Of a stretch of DNA of 64,000 bases, positions 35,003-44,845 are shown in pieces. The first letter of the stretch is position 1, and each line of letters opens with the position of its first letter. The notes under the pieces are model-generated. The model had not been told where the DNA came from, did no database searches, and saw only the letters and a list, made by a program, of their open reading frames with translations. Source of the DNA: Pseudomonadales bacterium (lineage in GTDB: Bacteria; Pseudomonadota; Gammaproteobacteria; Pseudomonadales; Azotimanducaceae); contig JAESSY010000096.1 of NCBI GenBank assembly GCA_016763855.1, forward strand, positions 1-64,000, written 5' to 3'. The translations under genes were made by a program, and so were the position numbers.

Positions 35003-35587
35003 TTAACCCCCTAAGTCAGCGGGAGTATCAATATCTCTGATAACACCAGGGTCTAACACTTCGATGGTAAACACATTGTCTGGGTGGGCATCAACTACCA
35101 CGCGAGCGCCTCGGTCTCCTCTCAGTGCTTGAATTTCATCGAAGTAATCCTGACAAAAAAGTACGGGGTGACCCCTTTCGCCTTCTTTAGTCGGTAAAAC
35201 AATAGGGCTATTTCCTTTTCTGAACTGATATTCCCCCATAATGGAGTCTATGGTTTCTGCTTGAACAAATGGCATATCCCCCAGAAAGACGATTGCCGCT
35301 TCCCACTCTTTAACTTGATGAATGGCGTTTGCAAGGCTATGAGCCATGCCTTGAGCAGAATCCGGCGCGCATAAAAAGCTGACGTTTGAGTTGTCTATAC
35401 TCGCTTCCAGTTCCTTGGCATATTCTCTGTCACCAAATCTAAGTACGACAACGACTTTATCGAGTGCGCTGATCGCCTTATGAATTGATTCTTCTAACAT
35501 GGCTTGCCCCGAGGGCATTGTAGATTTGCGTTTGTCATCACCAAATCTTCGACTGCTGCCTGCAGCCAGAATTATTCCACCTATCAT
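35003..35587 (-). CDS. mocA: Molybdenum cofactor cytidylyltransferase (MocA/MobA-like)
   Basis: 194 residues with the nucleotidyltransferase start GGIILAAGSSRRFGDDKR, the region QGMAHSLANAI, the metal-binding LGDMPFV and GERGHPVLF. MocA adds CMP to molybdopterin to make the cofactor for xanthine dehydrogenase-family enzymes. The next gene downstream in transcription order is on the same strand upstream at 35645-36658 (XdhC), which loads that cofactor, so the pair supports a MocA rather than MobA role. No molybdoenzyme is in the window. Confidence 0.85.
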   Translation of the reverse strand: MIGGIILAAGSSRRFGDDKRKSTMPSGQAMLEESIHKAISALDKVVVVLRFGDREYAKELEASIDNSNVSFLCAPDSAQGMAHSLANAIHQVKEWEAAIVFLGDMPFVQAETIDSIMGEYQFRKGNSPIVLPTKEGERGHPVLFCQDYFDEIQALRGDRGARVVVDAHPDNVFTIEVLDPGVIRDIDTPADLGG

Positions 35588-35606
35588 GTCTGTACTCCCT
35601 TAATTT

Positions 35607-35632
35607 GTCAGGTTTACTTGCCAGGTTTATTT
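35607..35632. repeat. 13-bp direct duplication between mocA and xdhC
   Basis: GTCAGGTTTACTT (35607-35619) is followed at once by GCCAGGTTTATTT (35620-35632), two changes in 13 bases. Confidence 0.75.
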
Positions 35633-35644
35633 AAAGAGCGCTGC

Positions 35645-36658
35645 TTAGTTGCATTGCTGTTCAGCGACTAATTCAGATCGCAAAGATGTTAATTGCGCTA
35701 AAATCGATATGGCTATTTCGGCTGGTGTTTTACTGCCAATTGACAAGCCAACAGGTGCGTGAAGGCGCTCAATTTCAGCCACCGTTAAGTCTAGTTGTAA
35801 TAGTCTTCCCCGCCTCTTTTCTGATGTTCGCTTGGATCCCATAGCGCCGATAAAAAATGCTTTGGTTTTGAGCGCTTCCATTAATCCCATATCATCGATT
35901 CGAGGATCGTGCGTTAAAGCAATGATTGCCGAGAAATTGTCATCGGCGTACTTTTTTACAGCATCGTCAGGCATTAGCTTAACGATTTGTGCATCTTCAA
36001 CTGGCCATTGTTCAATCATGCTTTCTCTGGGATCACAAACGACGACATGATAATCCAATGCTAGGGCCATTTGGGCAACATAAATGGAAACCTGACCCGC
36101 ACCGATGAGGAACAATTGATATCGAGGTCCATGGGTTTGCACCATAAAGCGATTATCTGTTTCGGCATCAATGTCCCCTCTTAATTCGAGGTGTCGAAAG
36201 CGATTACTATCTTCGCAAGTAAACTCTCCACTTGAAATATTCAATTTACGCTCAACACATAGTCTTTGTTCTAAGCGGTCGACTAGGTGCTTCAAGGTGC
36301 TCAATCTATTGCTGTTTGTTTTCTTATCCTGCTGTGGGAAAGGTTCGATAATGATATGCAGTTGACCCCCGCAAGGAAGACCAAACCGATCGGATTCTTC
36401 CTGGCTTTTACCATAGACAAGAACTTCAGGTGTTGTCTGGGCCAGATCACCGCTTTGTAATTTTTCAAGTAAATCTTCTTCAACACACCCGCCTGAAAGT
36501 GATCCTGCAATGAGCCCTTTAGTGTTGCAACAAAAGAGTGAACCAATCGGCCTTGGAGAAGAACCCCAGGTTTTAACAACGGTGCAGAGCCAACACATTT
36601 CCCCAGCCTCGACCCAAGCTGTGACTTGGTCTAATACTTGATGATCAGGATTCTGCAT
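35645..36658 (-). CDS. xdhC: XdhC/CoxI-family molybdenum cofactor insertion protein
   Basis: 337 residues. The N-terminal XdhC_CoxI domain has VKTWGSSPRPIGS, SGGCVEEDLLEKLQ and GLPCGGQLHIIIEP (the conserved Cys-Gly-Gly). The C-terminal Rossmann domain carries IGAGQVSIYVAQMAL, VVCDPRESMI, LTHDPRIDDMGLMEAL and GAMGSKRTSEKRRGRL. XdhC binds the Moco and hands it to the target hydroxylase after sulfuration. It lies 57 bases upstream of mocA on the same strand, forming a small Moco-maturation unit. Confidence 0.92.
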   Translation of the reverse strand: MQNPDHQVLDQVTAWVEAGEMCWLCTVVKTWGSSPRPIGSLFCCNTKGLIAGSLSGGCVEEDLLEKLQSGDLAQTTPEVLVYGKSQEESDRFGLPCGGQLHIIIEPFPQQDKKTNSNRLSTLKHLVDRLEQRLCVERKLNISSGEFTCEDSNRFRHLELRGDIDAETDNRFMVQTHGPRYQLFLIGAGQVSIYVAQMALALDYHVVVCDPRESMIEQWPVEDAQIVKLMPDDAVKKYADDNFSAIIALTHDPRIDDMGLMEALKTKAFFIGAMGSKRTSEKRRGRLLQLDLTVAEIERLHAPVGLSIGSKTPAEIAISILAQLTSLRSELVAEQQCN

Positions 36659-36756
36659 TCAATCTAGCGTCCATAATGTTATGATGGATGAGTTTACAAC
36701 ACATACCATTCAACCCTCTACAGCCTTAGAGTTTAATTTTCTGGCAATCACATTAA

Positions 36757-37707
36757 ATGATAATAGCGCTCGAAATAAATCGTGAGATTAATCTTTTAAC
36801 TTTTTCTCGATATCTCGCCCAAAATGGCGTGATGCATCGCATTGTAGAATCAGGTGCGAAGCAGATTCTTTCCGTGAGGACGGAAGAAGATAAATCGAAT
36901 GTCGTCAAGCTATATGAATCTTATCTTTCAGGGGAAATGCAGCTGATAGAGCAGGAATCCGTAACCCCAGCCAAAAAATCTTATGTCGCAGGGCTTTTGA
37001 TTGAGTTCTTTCGAGCGCCTTTAGTGATGACGATACTATTGGCAAATCTGATTTGTTTTCCCATCACTATGGGTACTGATACAGGAGAATTCACAGAGTG
37101 GTTCCATCTTTTTACCTTTCTGGACTTTAAAGTTTTTGGCGATAAGTTGTATTTTGCCGATTTAAATTACACTTTTTCTTCTGGTCAATACTGGCGATTA
37201 TTATCGCCGATGTTTCTTCATTTTGGTTGGATGCACATTGTTTTTAATGCCTTGTGGATTTGGGAGATCGGTAAGCGAATAGAGCATCATAGCGGGGCGT
37301 CAATTTTATTTTTGCTCGTGATTGTCTCTTCTTTGACCGCTAACCTTACGCAGTATTGGATGTCCGGCGCTGGACTTTTCGGCGGTATGTCAGGGGTTGT
37401 TTTCGGTTTATTAGCTTATGCACTGTGTTGGCACCTGGCCAGTTCAAAACTATTTTTCTCGCGACACGCTTTTTCAGAGCATGCTTTCTCAAAAAAAGGC
37501 TCTCCGCGAGATTTAGGTTTGCCAAAAGGGATCTACATATTCATGTTGGCCTATTTAGCAATTGGGTTTACAGGTGCAATCGACCTTTTGGGCATCGGCT
37601 CGTTAGCAAATGGTGCGCACTTAGGTGGACTTATAGGAGGATTGTTCGTGGGTGTTACGTCGGTTGCGATAAGTTTCTATTTTCATAGACGCCGCAATTT
37701 AAACTAG
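36757..37707 (+). CDS. Rhomboid-family intramembrane serine protease
   Basis: A 316-residue protein with a cytoplasmic N-terminal domain (about 1-80) and six or seven membrane helices. The active site shows WRLLSPMFLHFGWMHIVFNA (helix 2 with the H-x3-N element), GGMSGVVFGLLAY with serine about 212, and NGAHLGGLIGG with histidine about 288. These give an intact Ser-His dyad. A loop RHAFSEHAFSKKG looks like a short internal duplication. The stop lies in a 13-bp duplication. Substrate unknown. The start has no strong ribosome binding site. Confidence 0.9.
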   Translation: MIIALEINREINLLTFSRYLAQNGVMHRIVESGAKQILSVRTEEDKSNVVKLYESYLSGEMQLIEQESVTPAKKSYVAGLLIEFFRAPLVMTILLANLICFPITMGTDTGEFTEWFHLFTFLDFKVFGDKLYFADLNYTFSSGQYWRLLSPMFLHFGWMHIVFNALWIWEIGKRIEHHSGASILFLLVIVSSLTANLTQYWMSGAGLFGGMSGVVFGLLAYALCWHLASSKLFFSRHAFSEHAFSKKGSPRDLGLPKGIYIFMLAYLAIGFTGAIDLLGIGSLANGAHLGGLIGGLFVGVTSVAISFYFHRRRNLN

Positions 37708-37719
37708 CAATTTAAACTA
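37694..37719. repeat. Perfect 13-bp duplication at the rhomboid stop codon
   Basis: GCAATTTAAACTA occurs twice without change (37694-37706 and 37707-37719); the TAG stop of the rhomboid gene spans the join. Confidence 0.9.
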
Positions 37720-38527
37720 AAAGCTCAACATCGTAACCGGTAAATTTACGAATGTTGATAACCCCCGTATCAAAGATGAGATACTGGGCTTTGATCCCCA
37801 TCAGTGTGCCTTCTATGACGGGCATTTTGTCGAAATTTTTAGATGTGACTTTGGTTGGATAGGTGTTGACTGGGTAAGAGATAGACTGAGTGTCAAGGTG
37901 AGTAATGGGCTGAATAGCTTGTAAGCCAAAACGGTTTTGCAAGGCGATGATCTCATCGCTAACTTTATCCAACAGCGTTTCTCGAAGGGCAACTAAGTCG
38001 ACTTCTTCATTTGCAGATTTTAACATGCGCTGCCAATGGGTTTTGTCTGAAATATGTTTTTTGAAAATTACTTCGACTAGCCCAGATATTTGTCGAGTGC
38101 TAACTGAAAATATCGGCAAGCCCTGAACTGCGCCCTGATCGATCCAACGTGTAGGAATTTGAGAAGGGCGGGTTATACCTACTTTTACGCCGGAAGAATT
38201 TGCTAAATAAACAATGTGATCCTGAAAACAAAACCCTTTTGCCCATTCGGGTTCTCGGCATGTTCCCTGATCAAAGTGACATCGCTCTGGACTCATTATG
38301 CATAGGTCACATTGGGCAAGTTTTTTGAAGCAAGGGTAACAGTAGCCTTGACTAAAGCTCTTTTTTGCCGCTCGGCCACAATGTTGACATTGGATTTGAT
38401 TGTGGTAGATCAACTGTATGGGTTGACCAATATAGGGATTGAGGTGAAATTCATCTTCTCCCAGGGGAAGGTAGTAGTTGACAGGGTCAGCCAGCTTGGT
38501 CGTCATTTTTTTTAAGAATCCGCGCAT
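37712..38527 (-). CDS. DUF2797 zinc-binding protein
   Basis: 271 residues. The N-terminal half has a cysteine cluster CQHCG...YCYPC...CDLC with further cysteines and HFDQGTCREPEWAKGFC, followed by VYLANSSGVKVGITRPSQIPTRWIDQGA, which resembles a GIY-YIG-like core (YLANSSG-VKVGIT). These features match the DUF2797 family, whose function is unknown; a nuclease role is suggested only by the GIY-YIG resemblance. ATG 38527 is used, TTG 38530 directly before it is also possible. The gene overlaps the duplication at the end of the convergent rhomboid gene. Confidence 0.85.
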   Translation of the reverse strand: MRGFLKKMTTKLADPVNYYLPLGEDEFHLNPYIGQPIQLIYHNQIQCQHCGRAAKKSFSQGYCYPCFKKLAQCDLCIMSPERCHFDQGTCREPEWAKGFCFQDHIVYLANSSGVKVGITRPSQIPTRWIDQGAVQGLPIFSVSTRQISGLVEVIFKKHISDKTHWQRMLKSANEEVDLVALRETLLDKVSDEIIALQNRFGLQAIQPITHLDTQSISYPVNTYPTKVTSKNFDKMPVIEGTLMGIKAQYLIFDTGVINIRKFTGYDVELLV

Positions 38528-38666
38528 CAAGACATTGTACCATTTTGAATGATGAGATGAGTAGCGGCCGTGGGACGAGGGGAGTACACTTCGCCAATCC
38601 GAAATTGAATTCCAGTGAGCCTTATCTGATGCCTCTGGAGAAATTAGATTAAGTGAGAAATGAATA

Positions 38667-41375
38667 ATGGAAGAAGGCCAGCCAAAAGCGATTGCGCTTG
38701 CAGATTATGAACCCCCGGGATTTTTGATCGAAACCACAGACCTTCAATTTGATATCAATGAAGACCTTACTCTTGTCACCGCTACATTGAAAATGGTTAG
38801 AAATCCTGCTTCTGAGCAGGCACCAGTAGATTTAATTTTAAACGGCGGGCCTGGACTCGTCACTCAATCTATCAAAATAGACGGCAGAGAATTACGGTCT
38901 AACGAATATGCTCAATCAACAGATAATCTGACACTTTTCGTCGTTCCCGAGAATTTTCAATTGGTCACTCAGGTTGAGATTAAGCCTCAGGAAAACACTG
39001 CCTTAGAAGGCTTGTACCAATCCGGTGATATGCTTTGCACTCAGTGTGAAGCTGAGGGATTTAGAAATATCACGTGGTTTTTAGATCGTCCAGATGTGAT
39101 GTCAAAATACACCACCACTATAAGGGCAGATAAATCACGTTTTCCTATTTTGTTGTCAAATGGCAATGAAATTAATCGAGTTGATGAAGGTAAAAGACAT
39201 GCTGTGACTTGGGAAGACCCGTTTAACAAACCTGCGTACCTTTTTGCACTGGTGGCAGGTGATCTTGAGCATATTGAAGATAGTTTTGAGACGAAAAGTG
39301 GACGTAAGGTTAAATTACAAATTTTCACTGAAATCCATAATATCGATAAGTTAGATCATGCCATGGTGTCTTTAAAAAATTCTATGGCTTGGGACGAGAA
39401 GGTTTACGGACGTGAATATGATCTTGATATCTTTATGATCGTTGCGGTTGAAAGCTTCAACATGGGGGCTATGGAAAATAAGGGACTGAATATTTTCAAT
39501 ACCTCCTGCGTACTTGCTAGGCCTGATACCACAACAGATGCTGCCTATCAGCGTGTTGAATCTGTTGTTGCCCACGAATATTTTCATAACTGGTCAGGAA
39601 ACCGTGTCACTTGTCGAGACTGGTTCCAATTGAGTTTAAAGGAAGGCTTTACTGTCTTTCGGGATCAGCAATTTTCTGCAGACATGGGTTCAGCATCTGT
39701 TTGCCGAGTAAGTGATGTTTTTGTACTTCGAAGCGCGCAGTTTCCTGAAGATGCAGGGCCGATGGCGCATCCCATTCGACCGGATTCTTATATCGAAATT
39801 AATAATTTCTACACCGCGACGGTTTATGAAAAGGGAGCTGAAGTCGCGCGAATGATTCGAACTTTACTCGGTGCAGAAAACTTTAGGAAGGGAACAGATC
39901 ACTATTTTAATCGCCACGATGGAGAAGCTGCGACCACAGAAGATTTTGTTAAGGCTATGGAAGATGCAACAGGAATTGATTTGAAGCAATTCCGACGTTG
40001 GTATAGCCAAGCGGGTACCCCAGTGCTAACAGCCTCAAGTGAATATGATGAAAATAAAAAGACATTTACGCTCAAGGTTCACCAACAATGCCTTCCCAGC
40101 GCATGTGAAGCAACTGGGGAGAAAGCGCCTCTGCACATGCCTTTAGCACTTGCCCTCTTGGATGAAAATGGTAGTGACATAAGAATTGATGGCGGGGCTA
40201 ATAGTCGTGCTATGGATATTGCCAATATCGTTGAAGACGAACAATTTACGGTGGTCCTCAATTTTAAAGAAAGAGAGCAAATCTTTGTTTTCGAGGGAAT
40301 TGACACTAAGCCTATTCCTTCCTTGCTAAGAGGATTCTCAGCACCCGTCAAATTGAACTATGAATATTCTCGCGACGAACTATTGTTTTTGAGTCATCAT
40401 GATGCGGATGGTTTTAATCGATGGGAGGCGGGGCAGAGATTAGCCGTTGGTGTTATTCAAGATGTGGTGCAACAGATCATAAACAAGGAAACATTTGAAA
40501 TTGATGATCGCCTAATTCAAGTCTGCGCAAATGTATTAGATGAGGCTATTGCCCATGACCTCGATGGACTGGTTGATAAAGAAATGCTAGCGCGTATGTT
40601 GTTTATGCCGTCGGAAACCTATTTGGCAGAATTAGTTGATGTCGCGGATGTGGATGCGATCCATCAGGCCAGAGAAGCGGTCAGAAGTGAAATTTCCTCT
40701 AAGTTGAAAGGAGCTTTGCTCTCGGTTTACAAGTTGAATGTTTCAAGTGAAGTTTATGCGCCAATCGCAAAAGATATTGCTCAACGGGCGATTAAGAATA
40801 CTTGTTTGTCCTATTTGATGATTGGGGACGATACGGAATATGTTCCTCTCGCGGTGGCACAATTTGAATCATCAAACAATATGACTGACACCAGTGCAGC
40901 GATACGATCTCTCGTCAATTCTTCATCCCAAGATGCAGTGGCTGCAAAAGAAAAAGCCCTCGCGACCTATTATGATCGTTGGTCGGAAGAAGCCCTTGTG
41001 ATTGATCAATGGTTTAATATTCAAGCAAGTTGCCCTCTACCCGGTGCACTTGCAAAGGTTAAGGCGCTTGAAAAACACGCAGCGTTTAGCATGAAGAACC
41101 CCAATCGTATGCGCTCATTGGTTGTAGCATTTGCTTCAATGAATAATGTGAATTTTCATAGTACTGATGGGTCGGGTTATCGGTATTTGGCAGATTGTGT
41201 CATCGAACTAAATACAATCAATCCCCAAATGGCAGCAAGGATGTTGTCACCTTTGACCCGATGGCGTAAATATGACAAGCCGAGACAGAGTCTGATGAAA
41301 GGTGAACTCAAGCGTATTTTGGAGATTGAAAACATTTCTCCTGATGTATTTGAGATTGTAAGTAAGAGCGTCTAA
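38667..41375 (+). CDS. pepN: Aminopeptidase N
   Basis: A 902-residue M1-family zinc aminopeptidase, slightly longer than the E. coli enzyme. The exopeptidase motif MGAMENKGLNIF and zinc motif HEYFHNW (starting at about residue 303) with the distal KEGFTVFRDQQF glutamate are intact. The C-terminal PepN-specific helical domain is present to the end. It removes N-terminal residues from peptides in the cytoplasm. There is a gap of about 135 bases upstream to the divergent DUF2797 gene, enough for a promoter, and 22 bases downstream to the convergent batD. A monocistronic unit. Confidence 0.96.
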   Translation: MEEGQPKAIALADYEPPGFLIETTDLQFDINEDLTLVTATLKMVRNPASEQAPVDLILNGGPGLVTQSIKIDGRELRSNEYAQSTDNLTLFVVPENFQLVTQVEIKPQENTALEGLYQSGDMLCTQCEAEGFRNITWFLDRPDVMSKYTTTIRADKSRFPILLSNGNEINRVDEGKRHAVTWEDPFNKPAYLFALVAGDLEHIEDSFETKSGRKVKLQIFTEIHNIDKLDHAMVSLKNSMAWDEKVYGREYDLDIFMIVAVESFNMGAMENKGLNIFNTSCVLARPDTTTDAAYQRVESVVAHEYFHNWSGNRVTCRDWFQLSLKEGFTVFRDQQFSADMGSASVCRVSDVFVLRSAQFPEDAGPMAHPIRPDSYIEINNFYTATVYEKGAEVARMIRTLLGAENFRKGTDHYFNRHDGEAATTEDFVKAMEDATGIDLKQFRRWYSQAGTPVLTASSEYDENKKTFTLKVHQQCLPSACEATGEKAPLHMPLALALLDENGSDIRIDGGANSRAMDIANIVEDEQFTVVLNFKEREQIFVFEGIDTKPIPSLLRGFSAPVKLNYEYSRDELLFLSHHDADGFNRWEAGQRLAVGVIQDVVQQIINKETFEIDDRLIQVCANVLDEAIAHDLDGLVDKEMLARMLFMPSETYLAELVDVADVDAIHQAREAVRSEISSKLKGALLSVYKLNVSSEVYAPIAKDIAQRAIKNTCLSYLMIGDDTEYVPLAVAQFESSNNMTDTSAAIRSLVNSSSQDAVAAKEKALATYYDRWSEEALVIDQWFNIQASCPLPGALAKVKALEKHAAFSMKNPNRMRSLVVAFASMNNVNFHSTDGSGYRYLADCVIELNTINPQMAARMLSPLTRWRKYDKPRQSLMKGELKRILEIENISPDVFEIVSKSV

Positions 41376-41397
41376 GCCCTTCTTTAAGGAGTACAGG

Positions 41398-43065
41398 CTA
41401 AGCAGGGTTGAGATTTACAGCTAATGCAGCAGGCTTATTTGCGCGGTCTTTATTCTTCTCTAGATCGGTCAATAAAACTGCAAGCTCCTGACCTCTCCAA
41501 GATTGTGCTTCTTCTTTTGAATAAAGGAGGGTTTCTAATTGGACTATTTCATCTTTTAGCTGGCTATTCCCTGATTGGATTGCCAGTTCAGCATTAGATT
41601 TTATGCTGGGGTATCGAGTTTTCCCCCAACGGAAAAGTTTATTTAGAACGATGTCCCCTCGATTATCTTGACAAGCTTTGATCAAGCTTTTGAAAAGTTT
41701 GGTGTCACTAACGCTTGGTTCTGGTTTAGTCTCGATGTCTTTTGTTTTCCTACTAGGCTTTCGCCACCAGAGTATTGTTGTGCCAAGCCAAAGGATTGTT
41801 GTAATAGCTGCTACAATTTTCCAAAAAGGGGATGTGGGCGTGATCAGAACTGTCTGTTTAGTTTGAGTCAAATTCTCTACCGGTAGGCTTAATTGAGACA
41901 CGGGAGCGATCTCGCCGCTGACTTCGAATGATTGTGCTTCTATCACTGCGACTTCTGCTGTATTGCTCGTGGTGTTCCACCAGGGAATTCTAATCTCAGG
42001 AATGATAATAATGCCCGGTTTTGTCGGCACAATGCCTATGGTAATGACTTTGGTCGAAATGATGCCGTCCTGAGTAAGGGATTGAGATTCTATTGCTGGG
42101 TCTTCGTAGATTTTTGCGCCATCAATTTCAAGGTCAGTTGGTAGCGGAATGAGTGAAACCGCGAGGCCATCGACGACTAAAGTCAGTATGCGGTTTACAG
42201 GTTCTCCTACTTTAAAAACAGGGACTTCGCTATTCCAGGACTCAGTAATTCTCAGTGCTTTTGCAGGCAACCAATCGCCGCCACTATAGCTGTCTGGCTT
42301 AGGCAAAACAGTGATTTCATGGGACTCAGAAGATGTACCAATTTGCTCCCGCGCAGAAAATAGTCTGTTACCGCTCCGGACCCCGGTAAAGCTCTCTCGA
42401 GGGATTGAGAACTTGCCGCTACGTTGGGGGAAAATCGCATAGCTCTTTTCTAGTACATAGTAACGGCGTCCATTTTGAATCGTATCATAACGCCGCTCGT
42501 CTTCGAGAGTTTCGACAATGGCGTTTTCAAAGACAGGTGGTGCTGGGAAATTCCCACTTATATTTTCGACATAGAACAGTCTGACGGTGTAAATAAGTTG
42601 GCCTTGAACATAAGTTTCCGTTGCGTTTACCGATGTCTCTAAGAGAACATACTGATCCATGCGTTGCTTCATCGCTTGGGTTTGAGGGACAACTGTTATC
42701 ACAATAGGATTAGATCGTTCAGCGCCGAAGGAGAAACCAGGAATGGTGATTGTACCGACTCGCCGTGGTCTTAGTTGCAATTCCCATGAAGTGCTGGATT
42801 GATTGATTCGTTGACCGTTAGTAATTGAGATTTTGGTTTCCGTGTTGGGACCGCTCATACCTAATACTTCAAAATCTTGTGTTAGTGCCGTTAAGTTAGG
42901 TTGGCCAGAAACGCTTGCATTCTCAATTTTGATAACCAATCTCAATACATCGGCATCACTTAATTGCGTGCGGTTTACCGTGACAGATAGACTCGCCATG
43001 GCTATTTCTGTCAAGCATAAACTTACTATGAGGCAAGTTATTATTTTACCAATTCGAGGCATCAT
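41398..43065 (-). CDS. batD: BatD (oxygen-tolerance operon protein)
   Basis: About 555 residues. Start ATG 43065 gives MMPRIGKIITCLIVSLCL with cleavage after IAMA; an in-frame start at 43146 would add 27 non-signal residues. A series of beta-sandwich segments (LSVTVNRTQLSDADVLRL, RRVGTITIPGFSFG, LEKSYAIFPQRSGKFSIP) matches the BatD family, and one membrane helix lies at about two-thirds (VAAITTILWLGTTILWW). The cytoplasmic tail has a GKTRYPSIKSN segment. It is the last gene of the bat operon and its start overlaps the end of batB by about 20 bases. Confidence 0.88.
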   Translation of the reverse strand: MMPRIGKIITCLIVSLCLTEIAMASLSVTVNRTQLSDADVLRLVIKIENASVSGQPNLTALTQDFEVLGMSGPNTETKISITNGQRINQSSTSWELQLRPRRVGTITIPGFSFGAERSNPIVITVVPQTQAMKQRMDQYVLLETSVNATETYVQGQLIYTVRLFYVENISGNFPAPPVFENAIVETLEDERRYDTIQNGRRYYVLEKSYAIFPQRSGKFSIPRESFTGVRSGNRLFSAREQIGTSSESHEITVLPKPDSYSGGDWLPAKALRITESWNSEVPVFKVGEPVNRILTLVVDGLAVSLIPLPTDLEIDGAKIYEDPAIESQSLTQDGIISTKVITIGIVPTKPGIIIIPEIRIPWWNTTSNTAEVAVIEAQSFEVSGEIAPVSQLSLPVENLTQTKQTVLITPTSPFWKIVAAITTILWLGTTILWWRKPSRKTKDIETKPEPSVSDTKLFKSLIKACQDNRGDIVLNKLFRWGKTRYPSIKSNAELAIQSGNSQLKDEIVQLETLLYSKEEAQSWRGQELAVLLTDLEKNKDRANKPAALAVNLNPA

Positions 43066-44845
43066 CTTTTCGTTTTCCGCTATTTTTGCTGTCGTATTGC
43101 ATTTTAAATTTACGGCGCAGTAGTCCTCCTGGATCATCAGGAACACGCCGTAGCCATTGTTTTAAGGCTTGCTCTTCTTCTTCGTCTAAGGGCTTTAGTT
43201 CAGCATCAGCCATTTGTTGATCTTTTGCTTCTTTTTCCTGATCTTCTTGTTCTTGCTGCTCGGCTTCTTTTTGTTGTTCAGCCTCTTTGTCTTTTGATTC
43301 CTGATCTTCTTCCTGACTTTGCTGAGGGTCTTCAGACTCTTGATCCTGATTCTCGTTTTTAGTGTCCTGGTCCTGTTGATCTTTTTCCTTGTTCTCTTCG
43401 CTTTTTTCGGAATCCTCGTCGTTCTCTCCGTCCTGTCCTTCTTGATCCTGGGATTCCATCAGCTTTTCGATTAGTTGTTTATTAAATTTTGCATCCTCGT
43501 TGTTGGGATTCAGGCTGAGTGCTTCTTCATAAGCTTTAATTGATTTTTCGTATTGGCCTTGTTTTGCCAGGGTATTGCCGAGGTTGTATTGTCCGTCGCT
43601 GGTTTTATTTTCACTAAAAAGTGATTGAGCGCTAGAGTAGTTACCACTTAGATATTGGGCGCTACCTTTCCATTGGGGGTCATTGAACAATTCAGCTGCT
43701 GACTGAGCATCTCCAGATTGCAAAGCTTTCGCCCCTTGTTGATCACGTGTCAGCCATAGGTCATCCCAGAGGGAAGCTTCCGCTTGTGGTGTAGGCAGGA
43801 TGAATACGAAGGCAAGAGTCCAAATCCAGCCTCGCCTAAAACTGAAGGCTGCTAGGGGTAGCAGTAACAATAGTAACCAGGGTCCTTCTTCAAACCAGAT
43901 ATCAAAATCTCTTTCTACTTCTCTAAAAGCGTTTTGATCTAAGAGGGCTTCTTCAGCAAGTAGAAAATCTAAATCAGCATCAGCGAGGTGCATTTTTGCA
44001 TAACGACCGCCTGCTATATTTGCAAAATCTTCGAGTCTTGAAAAATTGACTTTGGCTCTAACAATAGCGCCGTTGCCGTCTTTGACAAATGTGCCGTCGA
44101 TGAGAAAAGTTGACGATGGGATAGGGCCTCCGATCTCTGTACCCACAGCCAACACCGATATGGGATAGGCATTGGATATGTTTCTCGCGAAACTCTGAGC
44201 CTCTGCAATATCGCGAATTTCATCCGTCACAATCAGCATGCGTCCGCTCATCATGCCCGCGTCTTTGAAAAGAGATTCTGCCAGTTTCAGAGCAGGAAGT
44301 AATTTGCTTCCTGGGGCTGGCATAATGTCCGGCGAAACCACAGGGATCATTTCGGCGATGGTTTTAGTATCATCAGTGAGCGGTGTTACTGTGTGAGCGT
44401 CACCGGCATAGACGATGAGAGCAGTTACGCCCTCTGTTCTTTGTTTGAGTAAATCCAGAAGTTTTCTTCGCGCTCGTACTAGACGGTTAGGTTTAACATC
44501 TGTTGCGTACATTGATCGTGTCAAATCGAATATGATAACCAGCGCATCTTCACGCTCATGGACAGGTTGAGGGGTTTTTTCCCAGACCGGTCCCGCAAGT
44601 GAAACGATCGCCACGAACCAGGCGATTAATATTAGAAAAAGGGGATTCTTGTTTACTTTTACAGAGGAGTCATCAATGAGATGAGGCAGAAGTGAAGGAT
44701 CGATTGTCTTTTCCCAATTTGATCCCTTGCCTTGTCTCGTCTTCATAATGGCAAAAAGCAACATCGCTGGTGCCAGTGCAAAGAACCAGTAAGGTCGCAA
44801 AAAATGGAATTGCTCGAACAAGAGACTGAGTTCAATATTCGTCAT
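43046..44845 (-). CDS. batB: BatB/BatC: von Willebrand A protein with TPR domain
   Basis: About 599 residues. Two N-terminal membrane helices, then a VWA domain with a MIDAS-like DLTRSMYATDVKPNRL (Thr in place of the first Ser), a further membrane segment, TPR repeats (SDGQYNLGNTLAKQGQYEKS, KAYEEALSLNPNNEDAKFN) and a long Glu/Gln/Lys/Asp-rich tail ending with LRRVPDDPGGLLRRKF. This is the fused BatB-BatC form. ATG 44845 is selected because it forms a four-base ATGA overlap with the batA stop, with GGAAG upstream. It probably acts in a membrane complex that helps cells tolerate envelope or oxidative stress (inferred from the Bacteroides operon). Confidence 0.9.
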   Translation of the reverse strand: MTNIELSLLFEQFHFLRPYWFFALAPAMLLFAIMKTRQGKGSNWEKTIDPSLLPHLIDDSSVKVNKNPLFLILIAWFVAIVSLAGPVWEKTPQPVHEREDALVIIFDLTRSMYATDVKPNRLVRARRKLLDLLKQRTEGVTALIVYAGDAHTVTPLTDDTKTIAEMIPVVSPDIMPAPGSKLLPALKLAESLFKDAGMMSGRMLIVTDEIRDIAEAQSFARNISNAYPISVLAVGTEIGGPIPSSTFLIDGTFVKDGNGAIVRAKVNFSRLEDFANIAGGRYAKMHLADADLDFLLAEEALLDQNAFREVERDFDIWFEEGPWLLLLLLPLAAFSFRRGWIWTLAFVFILPTPQAEASLWDDLWLTRDQQGAKALQSGDAQSAAELFNDPQWKGSAQYLSGNYSSAQSLFSENKTSDGQYNLGNTLAKQGQYEKSIKAYEEALSLNPNNEDAKFNKQLIEKLMESQDQEGQDGENDEDSEKSEENKEKDQQDQDTKNENQDQESEDPQQSQEEDQESKDKEAEQQKEAEQQEQEDQEKEAKDQQMADAELKPLDEEEEQALKQWLRRVPDDPGGLLRRKFKMQYDSKNSGKRKDDASNW